Assembly (NCBI RefSeq): GCF_001584165.1
Contig: NZ_CP013233.1
Span: 1,674,001 to 1,738,000 of the forward strand
Length of the DNA stretch: 64,000 nt
Reading direction: 5' to 3'
Source: Collimonas arenae
GTDB lineage: Bacteria; Pseudomonadota; Gammaproteobacteria; Burkholderiales; Burkholderiaceae_D
In this document: piece by piece, positions 33,833 to 41,405 of the stretch
Layout: each line of letters opens with the position of its first letter
How positions within the stretch are numbered: the stretch's first letter is position 1
The notes under the pieces: model-generated
The model's database searches: none
Told to the model about the DNA's origin: nothing
Seen by the model: only the letters and a program-made list of their open reading frames with translations
Made by a program: the position numbers and the translations under genes

Positions 33833-34252
33833 ATGGTTACTTGGGTACTTGCGGAGAGATCTACCCCCGAACAAATTCACTTGCTGCGGCTTGCTCAATT
33901 CGAAACAAAATTTTCATTTGAGAGAAACCATGAGCGACTGCATATCATATGGTCATTCCGTAGCGCCTCAAATAATGCGCCTTCGGACGCAGATCTGCTC
34001 GAAATGAGTGCGTTTGAGAATTTACTGTGCGATCAACTTGAGGCGCTGAATATTGGGCAATTGGTGGTCGTGTTCACTCTACCTGGCTACCGTGAATATG
34101 TGTTTCATACAAACAGCACTAATGCATTCATGAAGACCTTAAATAGTCTTCCTGATCAAACACATCAATTTCCTATCGAAATACATTGTGAGAGCGACGC
34201 CAACGGTGAGTTCTATAACTCATACGCGAACGGTGTACTTGGCACTTCCTAA
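33833..34252 (+). CDS. DUF695-like immunity candidate
   Basis: A 139-aa protein (starts MVTWVLAERSTPEQ). The second half, YVFHTNSTNAFMKTLNSLP then FPIEIHCESDANGEFY, follows the strand-helix-PIE pattern of the DUF695 C-terminal domain. TAGGAAAT is a good ribosome-binding site. DUF695 proteins occur in polymorphic-toxin immunity settings. Assignment by eye, moderate. Confidence 0.65.
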   Translation: MVTWVLAERSTPEQIHLLRLAQFETKFSFERNHERLHIIWSFRSASNNAPSDADLLEMSAFENLLCDQLEALNIGQLVVVFTLPGYREYVFHTNSTNAFMKTLNSLPDQTHQFPIEIHCESDANGEFYNSYANGVLGTS

Positions 34253-34327
34253 GTTTTCCATCTGCCGAGTTGACCAGACAATACTCTTTGGGCGGCCTAC
34301 GATCCATCGAAATGAGTTTATAAGTAT

Positions 34328-34362
34328 TGGACCGCAATCGGCCAAATGCTGCCGTTCAAGTA
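34328..34362 (+). repeat. Dispersed repeat copy
   Basis: TGGACCGCAATCGGCCAAAT then GCTGCCGTTCAAGTA. Good match to the GCAATCGGCCA part. Confidence 0.55.
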
Positions 34363-34395
34363 TGCCGTTCAATTTTAAATACAATTAGGAGATAC

Positions 34396-34812
34396 ATGAA
34401 GAGTTCATTGTCGCTGTTGTGGAGAATCGTTGTCCTGCAGATGATTTTCGATTTAATTGCGTTACTTCTTTTGAAGAATACTCCGTTAATGTTGGATGTG
34501 AATTTAGTTCAATGGAAGGCCCCGTTCATTTATCTTGGTTTTGGATTGCTGCTCTTTCTCTTTCAAATCATAAAAAACCAGTCATTGGTGGCATTAATTT
34601 TTGGTGCTCGTCTCAATTTGAGTGTGGTGGTCTGGAGTCGACTAACATATTGCGTCGTTGCGTATTGCATCGTTGTAGCATGCGCGGACATTGCCCTTGC
34701 CCAATTCGCCTCGTTCGAGGTTTGGAATCAATTCAAGCTTTTAGCGCCATTGATTGCTTTAATCGTCCTTGCATTTTTGTTTCCCTTGGTTATGCGAAGT
34801 GTCCGGACATGA
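34396..34812 (+). CDS. Four-helix membrane protein, hypothetical
   Basis: A 138-aa inner-membrane protein with four hydrophobic segments (about 5-24, 38-55, 73-97 and 110-131). TAGGAGAT precedes ATG 34396, and the frame upstream to 34327 only covers the repeat. No family recognised. Confidence 0.65.
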   Translation: MKSSLSLLWRIVVLQMIFDLIALLLLKNTPLMLDVNLVQWKAPFIYLGFGLLLFLFQIIKNQSLVALIFGARLNLSVVVWSRLTYCVVAYCIVVACADIALAQFASFEVWNQFKLLAPLIALIVLAFLFPLVMRSVRT

Positions 34813-34888
34813 ATCTGAATCTGCCTTTGATACCATCTCTGAACTCGGTGTTGAACAGCCGTAAATGGAAAAACGCTATGGCCGATTT

Positions 34889-34947
34889 GGGTCGAAATCA
34901 ACTTGTCGCGACTGACTAAAAACGGCCAAATCCGGACGGTCGAGCGC
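34889..34947 (+). repeat. Dispersed repeat, long subtype
   Basis: TTGGGTCGAAATCAACTTGT, a CGCGACTGACTA link, AAAACGGCCAAATCCGGACG and GTCGAGCG. Aligns over nearly its whole length with 26193-26254. Confidence 0.65.
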
Positions 34948-35024
34948 TTGACCAATCTGATGCTATTTTGGCAATATATTATTGCCGCAGGTCGGCGATA
35001 AGGTAATCGAGAGGTCAATAAATA

Positions 35025-35426
35025 ATGCGGCTAGAGGTTGAGAAAAAGCGCCCAGTTGAAAATGCTAGCGAGGCTCAGGTTCGTTCCGCGATTTTGGCGC
35101 TGCGAAGTTACGGCCCTTCATCATTTGCATCGCTAACTGACGTCCGTGGGAATTACTTGCAGGTTGCCGGCGGTGGCGTTACGTGCATGTTGGAACATCG
35201 TGATGTCTTCAAGAATCGACATTACCGCGGATATCACAATACGCCGAGCAAGGTCTATCCCGATGGCACAATCTTGGTTTTTGGAGGTGGCGAAATACAG
35301 TTATTGGCGGATGAATGGTTTACGGCTCCGATGGTGCTAGACGCGTTTCTGGCGTTTTTTAATGGCCGTGAACTTCCCGCGTCGATTGCATGGCGTGATA
35401 AGACGGAAACACTGACAAGTTCGTAA
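35025..35426 (+). CDS. Hypothetical protein, immunity-like
   Basis: A 133-aa soluble protein (starts MRLEVEKKRPVENAS). It is strand-rich in the middle (GNYLQVAGGGVTCMLEHRD, YPDGTILVFGGGEIQLLA) and ends with an ELPASIAWRD motif. The gene is the last plus-strand unit of the array. The shape resembles small immunity proteins. No family recognised. Confidence 0.62.
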   Translation: MRLEVEKKRPVENASEAQVRSAILALRSYGPSSFASLTDVRGNYLQVAGGGVTCMLEHRDVFKNRHYRGYHNTPSKVYPDGTILVFGGGEIQLLADEWFTAPMVLDAFLAFFNGRELPASIAWRDKTETLTSS

Positions 35427-35449
35427 AGCTCAAATCGAATGACAAATGA

Positions 35450-35487
35450 ACGTCGCAATGCGGCCAGAAGCCGACAGTCGACGGACC
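35450..35487 (+). repeat. Dispersed repeat copy, rightmost
   Basis: CGTCGCAATGCGGCCAGAAG then CCGACAGTCGACGGACCT. Last copy seen. None was found to the right of 35.5 kb. Confidence 0.55.
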
Positions 35488-35583
35488 TACATAGATCGCA
35501 AACAATCGCCGCGGGTTCGACGCCTAAAAGTGCTCAACGGTACCAATATGCCCCAGGCATTGCTACCCAGGCCCCAAGCGGGC

Positions 35584-36300
35584 CTACGTTGATTCGATAC
35601 TCGATTGGTCAAGTTTGCTGCAATAAATTGCGGACTCCATAAGCAACGTCAGAGCGACATCAGGGGCCAAGACTTGTTTCACATCTTGGATAGGGCGATT
35701 CGAGGCTTGTGCTGTGATGGCCGACCACCATGCGATAGGTGCGGCTCCAAATTCGCGCTTGGCACCAGGAATTTTTCCTGAAAGACAGGTGAGCGCTAAA
35801 GGCCACACTAGTTTCAGCAGATCTCGTGCCGCAAAGTGAGCTTGATGCTGAGCAGGAACTGAAGATCGCCCTTCATTTGCTCCGCCAATCGTCGACACGA
35901 CATGTTTAAACATCGCGTCGAGATTGGGTATTTGCTGAGGTTGCAGGCCAGCACCTAGTGCACCGCCGGCCGCCAAGGACCATAGGCAGCGACTCCCATC
36001 GGCTTCCGTTTTTGGCATGAGCATGTTGTTCAGTGCATCGCCAAACCAGTACTGTTCGCCAGACTTCGTGCCCACGCGATGAATGTTGTGCCCGACAACC
36101 GGCGGCGTTTCGGCGAACAACGTGCGCTGCGCAGCGTAGCCCGCAATTGCACCGACTGCCGCAATATAGGTTTCAGCATGGACACGGCCATTGACCTGCA
36201 ATCGCGGCTGGAGGTTCATAAGAAGATGACCCATCGCAAGATTGCACTCCATCTCACACGAGGTATTTTTCCAGGGAAGTACGTTCGGCGTGGATTTCAT
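35584..36300 (-). CDS. Hypothetical protein
   Basis: A 238-aa soluble protein with an alanine-rich helical core (TYIAAVGAIAGYAAQRTLF, YWFGDALNNML, PIAWWSAITAQASNR). It resembles conserved hypothetical proteins of Burkholderiales and Xanthomonads but I know no function. The ATG at 36300 has GAGAAAG upstream. The frame stays coding-like for another ~45 codons upstream (including ADAIEFLELWVAKKS) without a usual start codon, so the true N terminus may be longer or the gene truncated at its 5' end. It is convergent with the plus-strand array. Confidence 0.6.
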   Translation of the reverse strand: MKSTPNVLPWKNTSCEMECNLAMGHLLMNLQPRLQVNGRVHAETYIAAVGAIAGYAAQRTLFAETPPVVGHNIHRVGTKSGEQYWFGDALNNMLMPKTEADGSRCLWSLAAGGALGAGLQPQQIPNLDAMFKHVVSTIGGANEGRSSVPAQHQAHFAARDLLKLVWPLALTCLSGKIPGAKREFGAAPIAWWSAITAQASNRPIQDVKQVLAPDVALTLLMESAIYCSKLDQSSIEST

Positions 36301-36772
36301 TTGGTCTTTCTCGATATTGGCTGGATATGATTTCTTAGCGACCCACAGTTCGAGAAATTCTATCGCATCCGCAAGATTATAACTGGTCGCGTCGAGCGTC
36401 CGATGTGGAGAAAACGGACGGACCGCTTTGGGTCGTTTGCTGCCTGTCGCGACACATATTGTAGAGCTCAGTAGAGTTCCCGGAAGATTACAGGAAATGC
36501 TGAGACTGAATTATTTCTTTGTCTCAAAAATGACGCAAAAAATGCGTCATTTTGCGTCAAACCGTTGCCGCCAATTTCCCCGCGAACCCCGCGTGGCTTA
36601 AAGGTTCAGTGTCTTGGCGAAGTGCGTTAAAAGCAGTGCGTTTAACCCCCATGGCAGGCGTGGGGGGACTGCGATTAGCGATATGAAGTCGTGGAGTAAT
36701 TGCTTTGCTCACAGAGTGTCGCGATGACAAGGTCTGCTGTGCCGTCAATGGCGATTGGCTTGTTTTAATCTC
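36301..36772. other. Non-coding stretch with palindrome and repeat
   Basis: No convincing gene. The first 230 bp continue the open frame upstream of the hypothetical protein. The rest holds the palindrome at 36527-36553 and the beginning of the 450-bp direct repeat. A minus-strand 63-codon frame (36557-36748) is conserved in both repeat copies but looks non-coding. Confidence 0.45.
36527..36553. terminator. Perfect 11-bp hairpin flanked by A and T runs
   Basis: AAAATGACGCA and TGCGTCATTTT are perfect complements around a 5-base A loop. With A-run before and T-run after, it can act as a bidirectional terminator. It abuts the left end of the 450-bp direct repeat. Confidence 0.6.
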
Positions 36773-36990
36773 TTATTGCCAATCCATTTCGGCAAAATCA
36801 GTGGTAGAAATCATCCCTGACAACATTATCTTTAAGACTGTTTCTGTTGTTGCTTCGAACTTTGTAAGATGAAACAACACGACAAGATTCTCGGCAAAAA
36901 TGATGGATTTTTGAATAGTCTCAAGATCGGCATTGGGTGCGATCACAGGCATCATATCAAGAACAATGTCCAGCACTTCTTCGATGGGGG
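36541..36990. repeat. Direct repeat, left copy (~450 bp)
   Basis: This stretch recurs at 46178-46629 in the same orientation. The right two-thirds is nearly identical (for example GGACTGCGATTAGCGATATG in both), the left third more diverged. It includes the minus-strand gene at 36773-37000. The copies bracket the uptake/oxidation operon. Confidence 0.85.
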
Positions 36991-37000
36991 TAGCCTCCAT
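36773..37000 (-). CDS. Small hypothetical protein inside the direct repeat
   Basis: A 75-aa helical, acidic protein (starts MEATPIEEVLDIVLDMMPVI; contains FAENLVVLFHLTKFEATTETV). The same gene lies in the right repeat copy but is cut there by a stop codon. No family recognised. It has a credible coding pattern, but expression is uncertain. Confidence 0.5.
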   Translation of the reverse strand: MEATPIEEVLDIVLDMMPVIAPNADLETIQKSIIFAENLVVLFHLTKFEATTETVLKIMLSGMISTTDFAEMDWQ

Positions 37001-37348
37001 AATTTTGCATTTCGGGGGCGGGTTTTAAGTTTAGGGAGCGAGTTCCTGGAGGCAGCTTTTCTCCGTGGGTCTTAGGCCCGCTGGCCGATTTAATAATCTG
37101 CCCCCATTGCCCCCATTAAAAACAGATAGCTATAGTGGTGCGATGAGCTCCTTCATCCACCCAAAAACGCAGTGCGTCTCAATTTTCCAACAGTCGTTAA
37201 ATTTTTTTGAAAGATTTAGCGTGAGTAATTAGCATATAAAAGCACTCGCCAATTTAGACATGGTAGCAAAATAATTTGGGGGTACTTCTGGGGGTTCTTT
37301 TTATATTTAAAAAAGGGGAATCGTTTATTTATAAGGACTGGAGGCGAT
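37001..37348. other. AT-rich intergenic stretch
   Basis: No gene seen. The segment 37278-37300 and again 37490-37500 carries GGGGGTACTT-type words typical of the leader in front of P4-type integrase genes. Confidence 0.4.
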
Positions 37349-37370
37349 GGTTTGAATCCCACCCTCGCCA
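37349..37370 (+). other. tRNA 3'-end-like fragment, putative att site
   Basis: GGTTTGAATCCCACCCTCGC plus CA resembles the T-arm and 3' end of a tRNA-Ser. The upstream half of a tRNA is absent. With the terminator and integrase remnant just to the right, it is best read as an attachment-site scar left by an integrative element. Confidence 0.5.
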
Positions 37371-37406
37371 GATATTAGTTTTAAGCAGTTCCAAGAAGTC
37401 CCAAAG

Positions 37407-37439
37407 CCCGCATTCCTCGTTATGAGAATGCGGGTTTTT
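37407..37439 (+). terminator. Rho-independent terminator
   Basis: CCCGCATTC and GAATGCGGG form a perfect 9-bp stem with a 10-base loop, followed by TTTTTC. It is placed as a tRNA terminator would be after the tRNA-like fragment. Confidence 0.75.
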
Positions 37440-37552
37440 CGTTTCATGACGTCTCAGTTGGTTCATTGGCATCCCCAAAAATCGGGGGTACTTTCGGGGG
37501 GTATCAAAAGCACCCCTTGGGGTACTCATATCAACCCTGATCCAATGAACTG

Positions 37553-37769
37553 ATGGCACTGACAGGCGCAGCCTGTAAAAACGCAAAACTCAAAGAGAAA
37601 CCTGGCTGGTAGCGGCGGCTTACATTTACTGGTGAAGCCCAACAGCGGGCGTTACTGGCGCATGAAATACATTTTTGATGGCAAAAAGAAGCTGCTTTCC
37701 TTTGACGTCTACCCTGAAGTTTGCTTAATGCGCCAAGCAACAACTGCAAATAGAGCTGTATCTAGGTAA
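37553..37769 (+). pseudogene. P4-type integrase N-terminal remnant
   Basis: ATG 37553 begins MALTGAACKNAKLKEKPGW, the start of P4-family tyrosine integrases, then stops at a TAG. A second frame resumes the family's arm-binding (DUF4102) domain: GGLHLLVKPNSGRYWRMKY, FDGKKKLLSFDVYPEV. Homology fades after this and a stop follows at 37767. The catalytic domain is missing. It lies next to a tRNA-like att fragment, as expected for integrase genes of genomic islands. Confidence 0.78.
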
Positions 37770-37948
37770 ACGCCATCGTCAAGAAAATCAAACACAGTTG
37801 AGATGGCGATTGCAATGGTGGCGACTACAGCAGAAAAACCAACAATCCAGATCGCCGCCCAATAGCCATATTTGGCCGCCCTTTGCGCAGTTTCGATATC
37901 GACGATTTCCGGCCACAACCAATTAAATTTCAGTTTTGCAGTGCTCAT
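37709..37948 (-). CDS. Small membrane protein, hypothetical
   Basis: A 79-aa protein (starts MSTAKLKFNWLWPEI) with one long or two short hydrophobic helices (YWAAIWIVGFSAVVATIAIAI, then a TALFAVVAWRIK segment). The 3' end overlaps the integrase remnant on the other strand. No family recognised. It may be paired with the broken DUF6404 gene upstream, 72 bp away. Confidence 0.6.
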   Translation of the reverse strand: MSTAKLKFNWLWPEIVDIETAQRAAKYGYWAAIWIVGFSAVVATIAIAISTVFDFLDDGVYLDTALFAVVAWRIKQTSG

Positions 37949-38020
37949 GCGATGAAATCCAAGATGTTTTTTGATACTACAATCGGAAACCGCCATGGGA
38001 TGAAATTAAAGCAGTAGCTT

Positions 38021-38383
38021 TCACACCGAGGCTTTGATTTCTGCCCACGATGGCAAATTGTATTGGCGTGCCCGGATGTGATAATAGGGGGCCATGGCCA
38101 CCCCAAAGAGCACACCGCTCAGGGTAGATACGATCATAGCGGTCATACCCGACATGCTGCGTTCCGTCTAGGAAGAAAACCACGTCATTATTCCCCAGGT
38201 GACGCCAAACCATATTCCTGTGAAAAAGAAACTCGATGAGACGCTGGCGAGATGGGGCGGCGGAATCGAGACCCCTGCGCGCCAAAAAATATGATGCAAA
38301 AATGGAGCGTAATTGCTAGGCCCAATATTTTGACCAGTTGCGCAATAGATAAGACCAACTGTATTAGCTCTAAAGGTTTCCAA
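38021..38383 (-). pseudogene. DUF6404-like membrane protein with an in-frame TAG
   Basis: The frame from 38383 encodes NYAPFLHHIFWRAGVSIPPP, HLASVSSSFFFTGIWFGVTW and then TAG at 38168-38170. The same frame continues without shift as SGMTAMIVSTLSGVLFGVAM and a YYHIRARQYNLPSW end, stopping at 38021. The order (NYAPxLH, IPPPH, two helices, LPSW) is that of DUF6404 proteins of about 110-120 aa. One amber codon therefore splits an otherwise intact gene. Confidence 0.7.
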
Positions 38384-38422
38384 ATAATAGTGGACGGTGC
38401 ATTCAATATGAGCTTTTACGAA

Positions 38423-39259
38423 TTATTTTGGGGCTTCAATCGGCAAGCCACCTAGTATTTGCGCTGGCCGGCGCAAGACCGGGTCGAACGGATTGATCTG
38501 CGCGCCGACGTTTGTGGCTTCTTTCTTCAATATCTGCACCACGGTAGGCAAACGATCGGCATTCAATCTTTCCGCCAGCGTGGCCACGCTCAGGGCGGCC
38601 ACCGCGCGGCCCTGGCGATCCAGCACCGGCACCGCAATGCCCGCCATGCCCGGCAGCAGTCCTACGCCGTGGCTGGCGGCGTAGCCAAGATCGAGAGAGC
38701 GCTTTATTTCGGTGCGCAGATACACCTCGTCGTACAAGCCCAGGTCTAGTAGGCGCGGCAGGTTGAAGCGGATGATTTCTTCCCGTTCTGCTTCCGGCAG
38801 GAACGCCAGGATCACCAATGCTCCCTGGCCGACGCCTAGCGCCACCCTGCCGCCTACGTCCCCCGTAAACGAACGGATCGGGAACGGTCCTTCGCTGCGG
38901 TCCAGGCACATGGCATCGTAGCCGCTGCGCACCAGCAGGAACATTGTGTCGCCCAGCGCTGCCGACAGCCGCAATAGGATGGGCCGGCAGATATCGCGCA
39001 AGTTGCTGCGCTGGCCGGCGCGTGCAGCGAGGGCAAAAAATTCCACGCTCAATCGATAGGCTTTGCTGCGTTCATCCTGTTCGACCACGCTTTCACCCAC
39101 CAATGCGCGCAGGATGCGGTGCGCGGTGGGCTGGGCCAGACCGGTGGCCTGGGCGATATGAGTCAGCTTGGCACCGTCGCCGCTGCTGGCGGCCAGGGCC
39201 CGGATAATCGCGAAACCGCGCTGCAGGCTGGTTCCGGTGGAAACATCTTGATCCTTCAT
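38423..39259 (-). CDS. IclR-family transcriptional regulator
   Basis: A 278-aa regulator: N-terminal winged helix-turn-helix (about 10-65; LQRGFAIIRAL, then ATGLAQPTAHRILRALV) and a C-terminal IclR effector domain (about 80-260; GDTMFLLVRSGYDAMCLDR, LGVGQGALVILAFLP, GMAGIAVPVLDRQGRAVAAL). IclR effector domains bind small carboxylated metabolites. It is divergent from the transporter/oxidase operon to its right and shares the intergenic region with direct repeats (39289-39320), so it most likely controls that operon and itself. Confidence 0.9.
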   Translation of the reverse strand: MKDQDVSTGTSLQRGFAIIRALAASSGDGAKLTHIAQATGLAQPTAHRILRALVGESVVEQDERSKAYRLSVEFFALAARAGQRSNLRDICRPILLRLSAALGDTMFLLVRSGYDAMCLDRSEGPFPIRSFTGDVGGRVALGVGQGALVILAFLPEAEREEIIRFNLPRLLDLGLYDEVYLRTEIKRSLDLGYAASHGVGLLPGMAGIAVPVLDRQGRAVAALSVATLAERLNADRLPTVVQILKKEATNVGAQINPFDPVLRRPAQILGGLPIEAPK

Positions 39260-39288
39260 GAATTTCTCCAGATGAAATGTATTTATCT

Positions 39289-39320
39289 ATTCGTTTAATA
39301 ATATATTCATTTAATGGAAT
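39289..39320. promoter_or_regulatory. Putative IclR operator region
   Basis: ATTCGTTTAAT (39289-39299) and ATTCATTTAAT (39305-39315) are direct repeats 16 bp apart. The second lies in the dyad ATTCATTTAATGGAAT (39305-39320). The placement between the IclR gene and the operon suggests regulator binding. Confidence 0.5.
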
Positions 39321-39443
39321 AAATCAAATAATTAGTCTGGTATGTGGAATATTAAATTGACCTATATTTTTCTTTTCACTATATTTCGGAAAAGGCTTTG
39401 GCAGGTATTGGATGCAAAACCGACCGTCATGGGAGATAAGTCG

Positions 39444-40520
39444 ATGTCGTTTCTACAGCTGGAAAACCTCTCCAAGCACTACGGTGACTTCACCGCGGTG
39501 GAGCAGCTCAACTTGACGGTGGAGAAGGGCGAGTTCGTTTCGCTGCTCGGCCCTTCCGGTTGCGGCAAGACCACTACCTTGCAAATGATCGCCGGCTTTG
39601 TCGAAGCCAGCGCTGGCCGCGTGCTGCTGGACGGGCGTGACATCACCCACGAGAAGCCGAACCGCCGCGGTCTCGGCATCGTGTTCCAGAGTTATGCCTT
39701 GTTTCCGCACATGACGGTGAGCGCCAATGTCGGTTTTGGCCTGGAAATGCGGCGGATGGCAGCTGACGAATGCACGGAGCGGGTGCGCAAGGCGCTGGCA
39801 CTGGTGCACCTGAAAAAATTCAGTCATCGCTATCCGCGCGAGCTGTCCGGCGGTCAGCGCCAGCGGGTGGCCCTGGCGCGCGCGCTAGTGATCGAACCGC
39901 CGGTGCTGCTGCTGGATGAGCCGATGTCGAACCTCGATGCCAAGCTGCGCGAGGACATGCAGGTCGAACTGCGCGAGATCCAGCGCAAGGTCGGCACCAC
40001 CACCATCATGGTCACGCATGACCAGTCGGAAGCCTTGTCGATGAGCGACCGCGTGGTGGTGATGGACGCCGGCCGCGCGATCCAGATCGCCAAGCCTTTC
40101 GATGCCTATGAATCGCCGGTCAACCAGTTCGTCTCGCAGTTCGTCGGCAAGGCCAATCTGTTCGAAGGGGAGGTGGCTTCGGTCAGCCGACAAGGATCGG
40201 CGCTGAATGTACACGGGCATCTATTGAACACCAATGACGCAAGCCTGCACATCGGCGAACAGGTCACACTTTGCCTGCGCCCGGAAAAACTGGAGCGCTG
40301 CAGCCCGCAGGATGAAATCATCCGCGGCCGAGTGCGTTCCGGCGTATTCCTTGGCAACCAGTGGCTGTATCACATCGACACCGGGCTGGGCGATTTGCTG
40401 GCCACTTGGCAGAACTGCGGCAATGCCGCCTGCTGCGACGGCCAGGAGGTTTCCTTGCGCTGGCCGACGGACGCGCTGCATATAGTCAAACGCGGACAGC
40501 ACGAGGTCCGGCATGGCTAA
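39444..40520 (+). CDS. ABC transporter ATP-binding protein, PotA type
   Basis: A 358-aa ATPase: Walker A GPSGCGKT (36-43), Q-loop in VFQSYALFPHMT, signature LSGGQRQRVALARAL (about 136), Walker B LLLDEPMSNLD and switch His in MVTHDQSEAL. The ~110 C-terminal residues form a TOBE/OB regulatory domain as in spermidine/putrescine and related importers. Start ATG 39444 has GGGAG 9 bp upstream and matches the family, while the frame to 39342 is not needed. It energises the permease pair encoded next, with the binding protein at 45113. Confidence 0.92.
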   Translation: MSFLQLENLSKHYGDFTAVEQLNLTVEKGEFVSLLGPSGCGKTTTLQMIAGFVEASAGRVLLDGRDITHEKPNRRGLGIVFQSYALFPHMTVSANVGFGLEMRRMAADECTERVRKALALVHLKKFSHRYPRELSGGQRQRVALARALVIEPPVLLLDEPMSNLDAKLREDMQVELREIQRKVGTTTIMVTHDQSEALSMSDRVVVMDAGRAIQIAKPFDAYESPVNQFVSQFVGKANLFEGEVASVSRQGSALNVHGHLLNTNDASLHIGEQVTLCLRPEKLERCSPQDEIIRGRVRSGVFLGNQWLYHIDTGLGDLLATWQNCGNAACCDGQEVSLRWPTDALHIVKRGQHEVRHG

Positions 40521-41388
40521 GTCGTGCGCGCTGCCTTCGTTATCTTCGCCATCGCTGCCATACCTGCTGACGGCGCCGGGCGTGATTCTTTTTTTTACAA
40601 TGGTACTGGTGCCCTTGCTGCTGACCTTGCTGCTGTCTTTTTACGGCTTTGATTCCGGCACCGGCATCATCGAAAAATTTAACTTGAACAACTACTGGCA
40701 GGTTTTCAGCGACGAGTATTTCCATTCGATTTTCCTGCGCACATTCTGGATAGCGGGACTGACCACGGTCATCTGTATCGCGATCGGCGCGCCGGAAGCT
40801 TATGTGCTGAGCCGTATGGGGAAGCCGTGGCGCTCGATTTTCCTGATCGTCATTCTCGGACCCTTGCTGGTGTCGGTAGTGGTGCGCGCTTTCGGCTGGA
40901 GCATGCTGCTCAGCGCCAACGGCCTGGTTAACTCGGCTATTGTCTGGCTTGGTTTTGCGCCGCTCAAACTGCTCTACACCACGGGTGCAATCGTGATCGC
41001 CCTGGTGCACGTGATGCTGCCGTTCATGGTGATTCCGGTATGGACTTCCCTGCAAAGGCTAGATCCTACCGTCGCCCAGGCAGCCTTGTCCCTGAACGCT
41101 TCGCCGGCGACGGTGTTGCGGCGGATCGTGCTGCCGCAGGTCTTGCCTGGCATCCTGTCCGGCAGCCTGATCGTGTTCGGCCTCAGCGCCAGCGCCTTTG
41201 CGATTCCGGGCTTGCTGGGCGGACGCCGCCTGAAAGTGGTGGCGACCACCGTCTACGACGAGTTCCTCGGCTCGCTCAACTGGCCGCTGGGGGCGTCGAT
41301 AGCCATCATCCTGCTGCTGGCGAATCTGCTCATCATGCTGAGCTACAACCGGGTCCTGGAGCGCAAGTATTCCAGGACGCTGGGCTAA
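40513..41388 (+). CDS. ABC transporter permease, PotB type
   Basis: A 291-aa inner-membrane permease with about six helices, the first at 19-43. The cytoplasmic EAA loop is present (residues 185-215, QAALSLNASPATVLRRIVLPQV), where the ATPase docks. It overlaps the ATPase gene by 8 bases. It forms a heterodimeric channel with the next gene product. Confidence 0.92.
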   Translation: MAKSCALPSLSSPSLPYLLTAPGVILFFTMVLVPLLLTLLLSFYGFDSGTGIIEKFNLNNYWQVFSDEYFHSIFLRTFWIAGLTTVICIAIGAPEAYVLSRMGKPWRSIFLIVILGPLLVSVVVRAFGWSMLLSANGLVNSAIVWLGFAPLKLLYTTGAIVIALVHVMLPFMVIPVWTSLQRLDPTVAQAALSLNASPATVLRRIVLPQVLPGILSGSLIVFGLSASAFAIPGLLGGRRLKVVATTVYDEFLGSLNWPLGASIAIILLLANLLIMLSYNRVLERKYSRTLG

Positions 41389-41405
41389 CCGGGGAAAACT
41401 ATCGT

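Noticed and set aside
20111..35487. Integron cassette array
   Set aside because: The solo plus-strand genes suggest it, and a GTTAGGC occurs at 24732, but no paired RYYYAAC/GTTRRRY core sites or attC-like palindromes frame the units and no integron integrase is in the window.
20111..35487. CRISPR array
   Set aside because: The repeats are degenerate, separated by whole genes and irregularly spaced; no cas genes are seen.
36557..36748. 63-codon minus-strand gene in the direct repeat
   Set aside because: It recurs in both repeat copies only because the DNA does; substitutions do not look synonymous and there is no ribosome-binding site.
37300..37370. Complete tRNA gene
   Set aside because: Only the T-arm and 3' end resemble a tRNA; no acceptor 5' strand, D-arm or anticodon arm precedes it.
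37329..37586. 85-codon minus-strand gene
   Set aside because: It runs antisense through the tRNA-like fragment and terminator; such frames are common artefacts at tRNA ends.
26894..38170. Genetic recoding of TAG
   Set aside because: Only two in-phase TAGs in small decayed genes were seen and normal genes in the window also stop at TAG; simple nonsense mutation is more likely.
41040..41405. Long N-terminal extension of the PotC-type permease
   Set aside because: The frame is open but antiparallel in sense to a real permease gene in another frame; composition is that of a shadow and the family starts at 41406.
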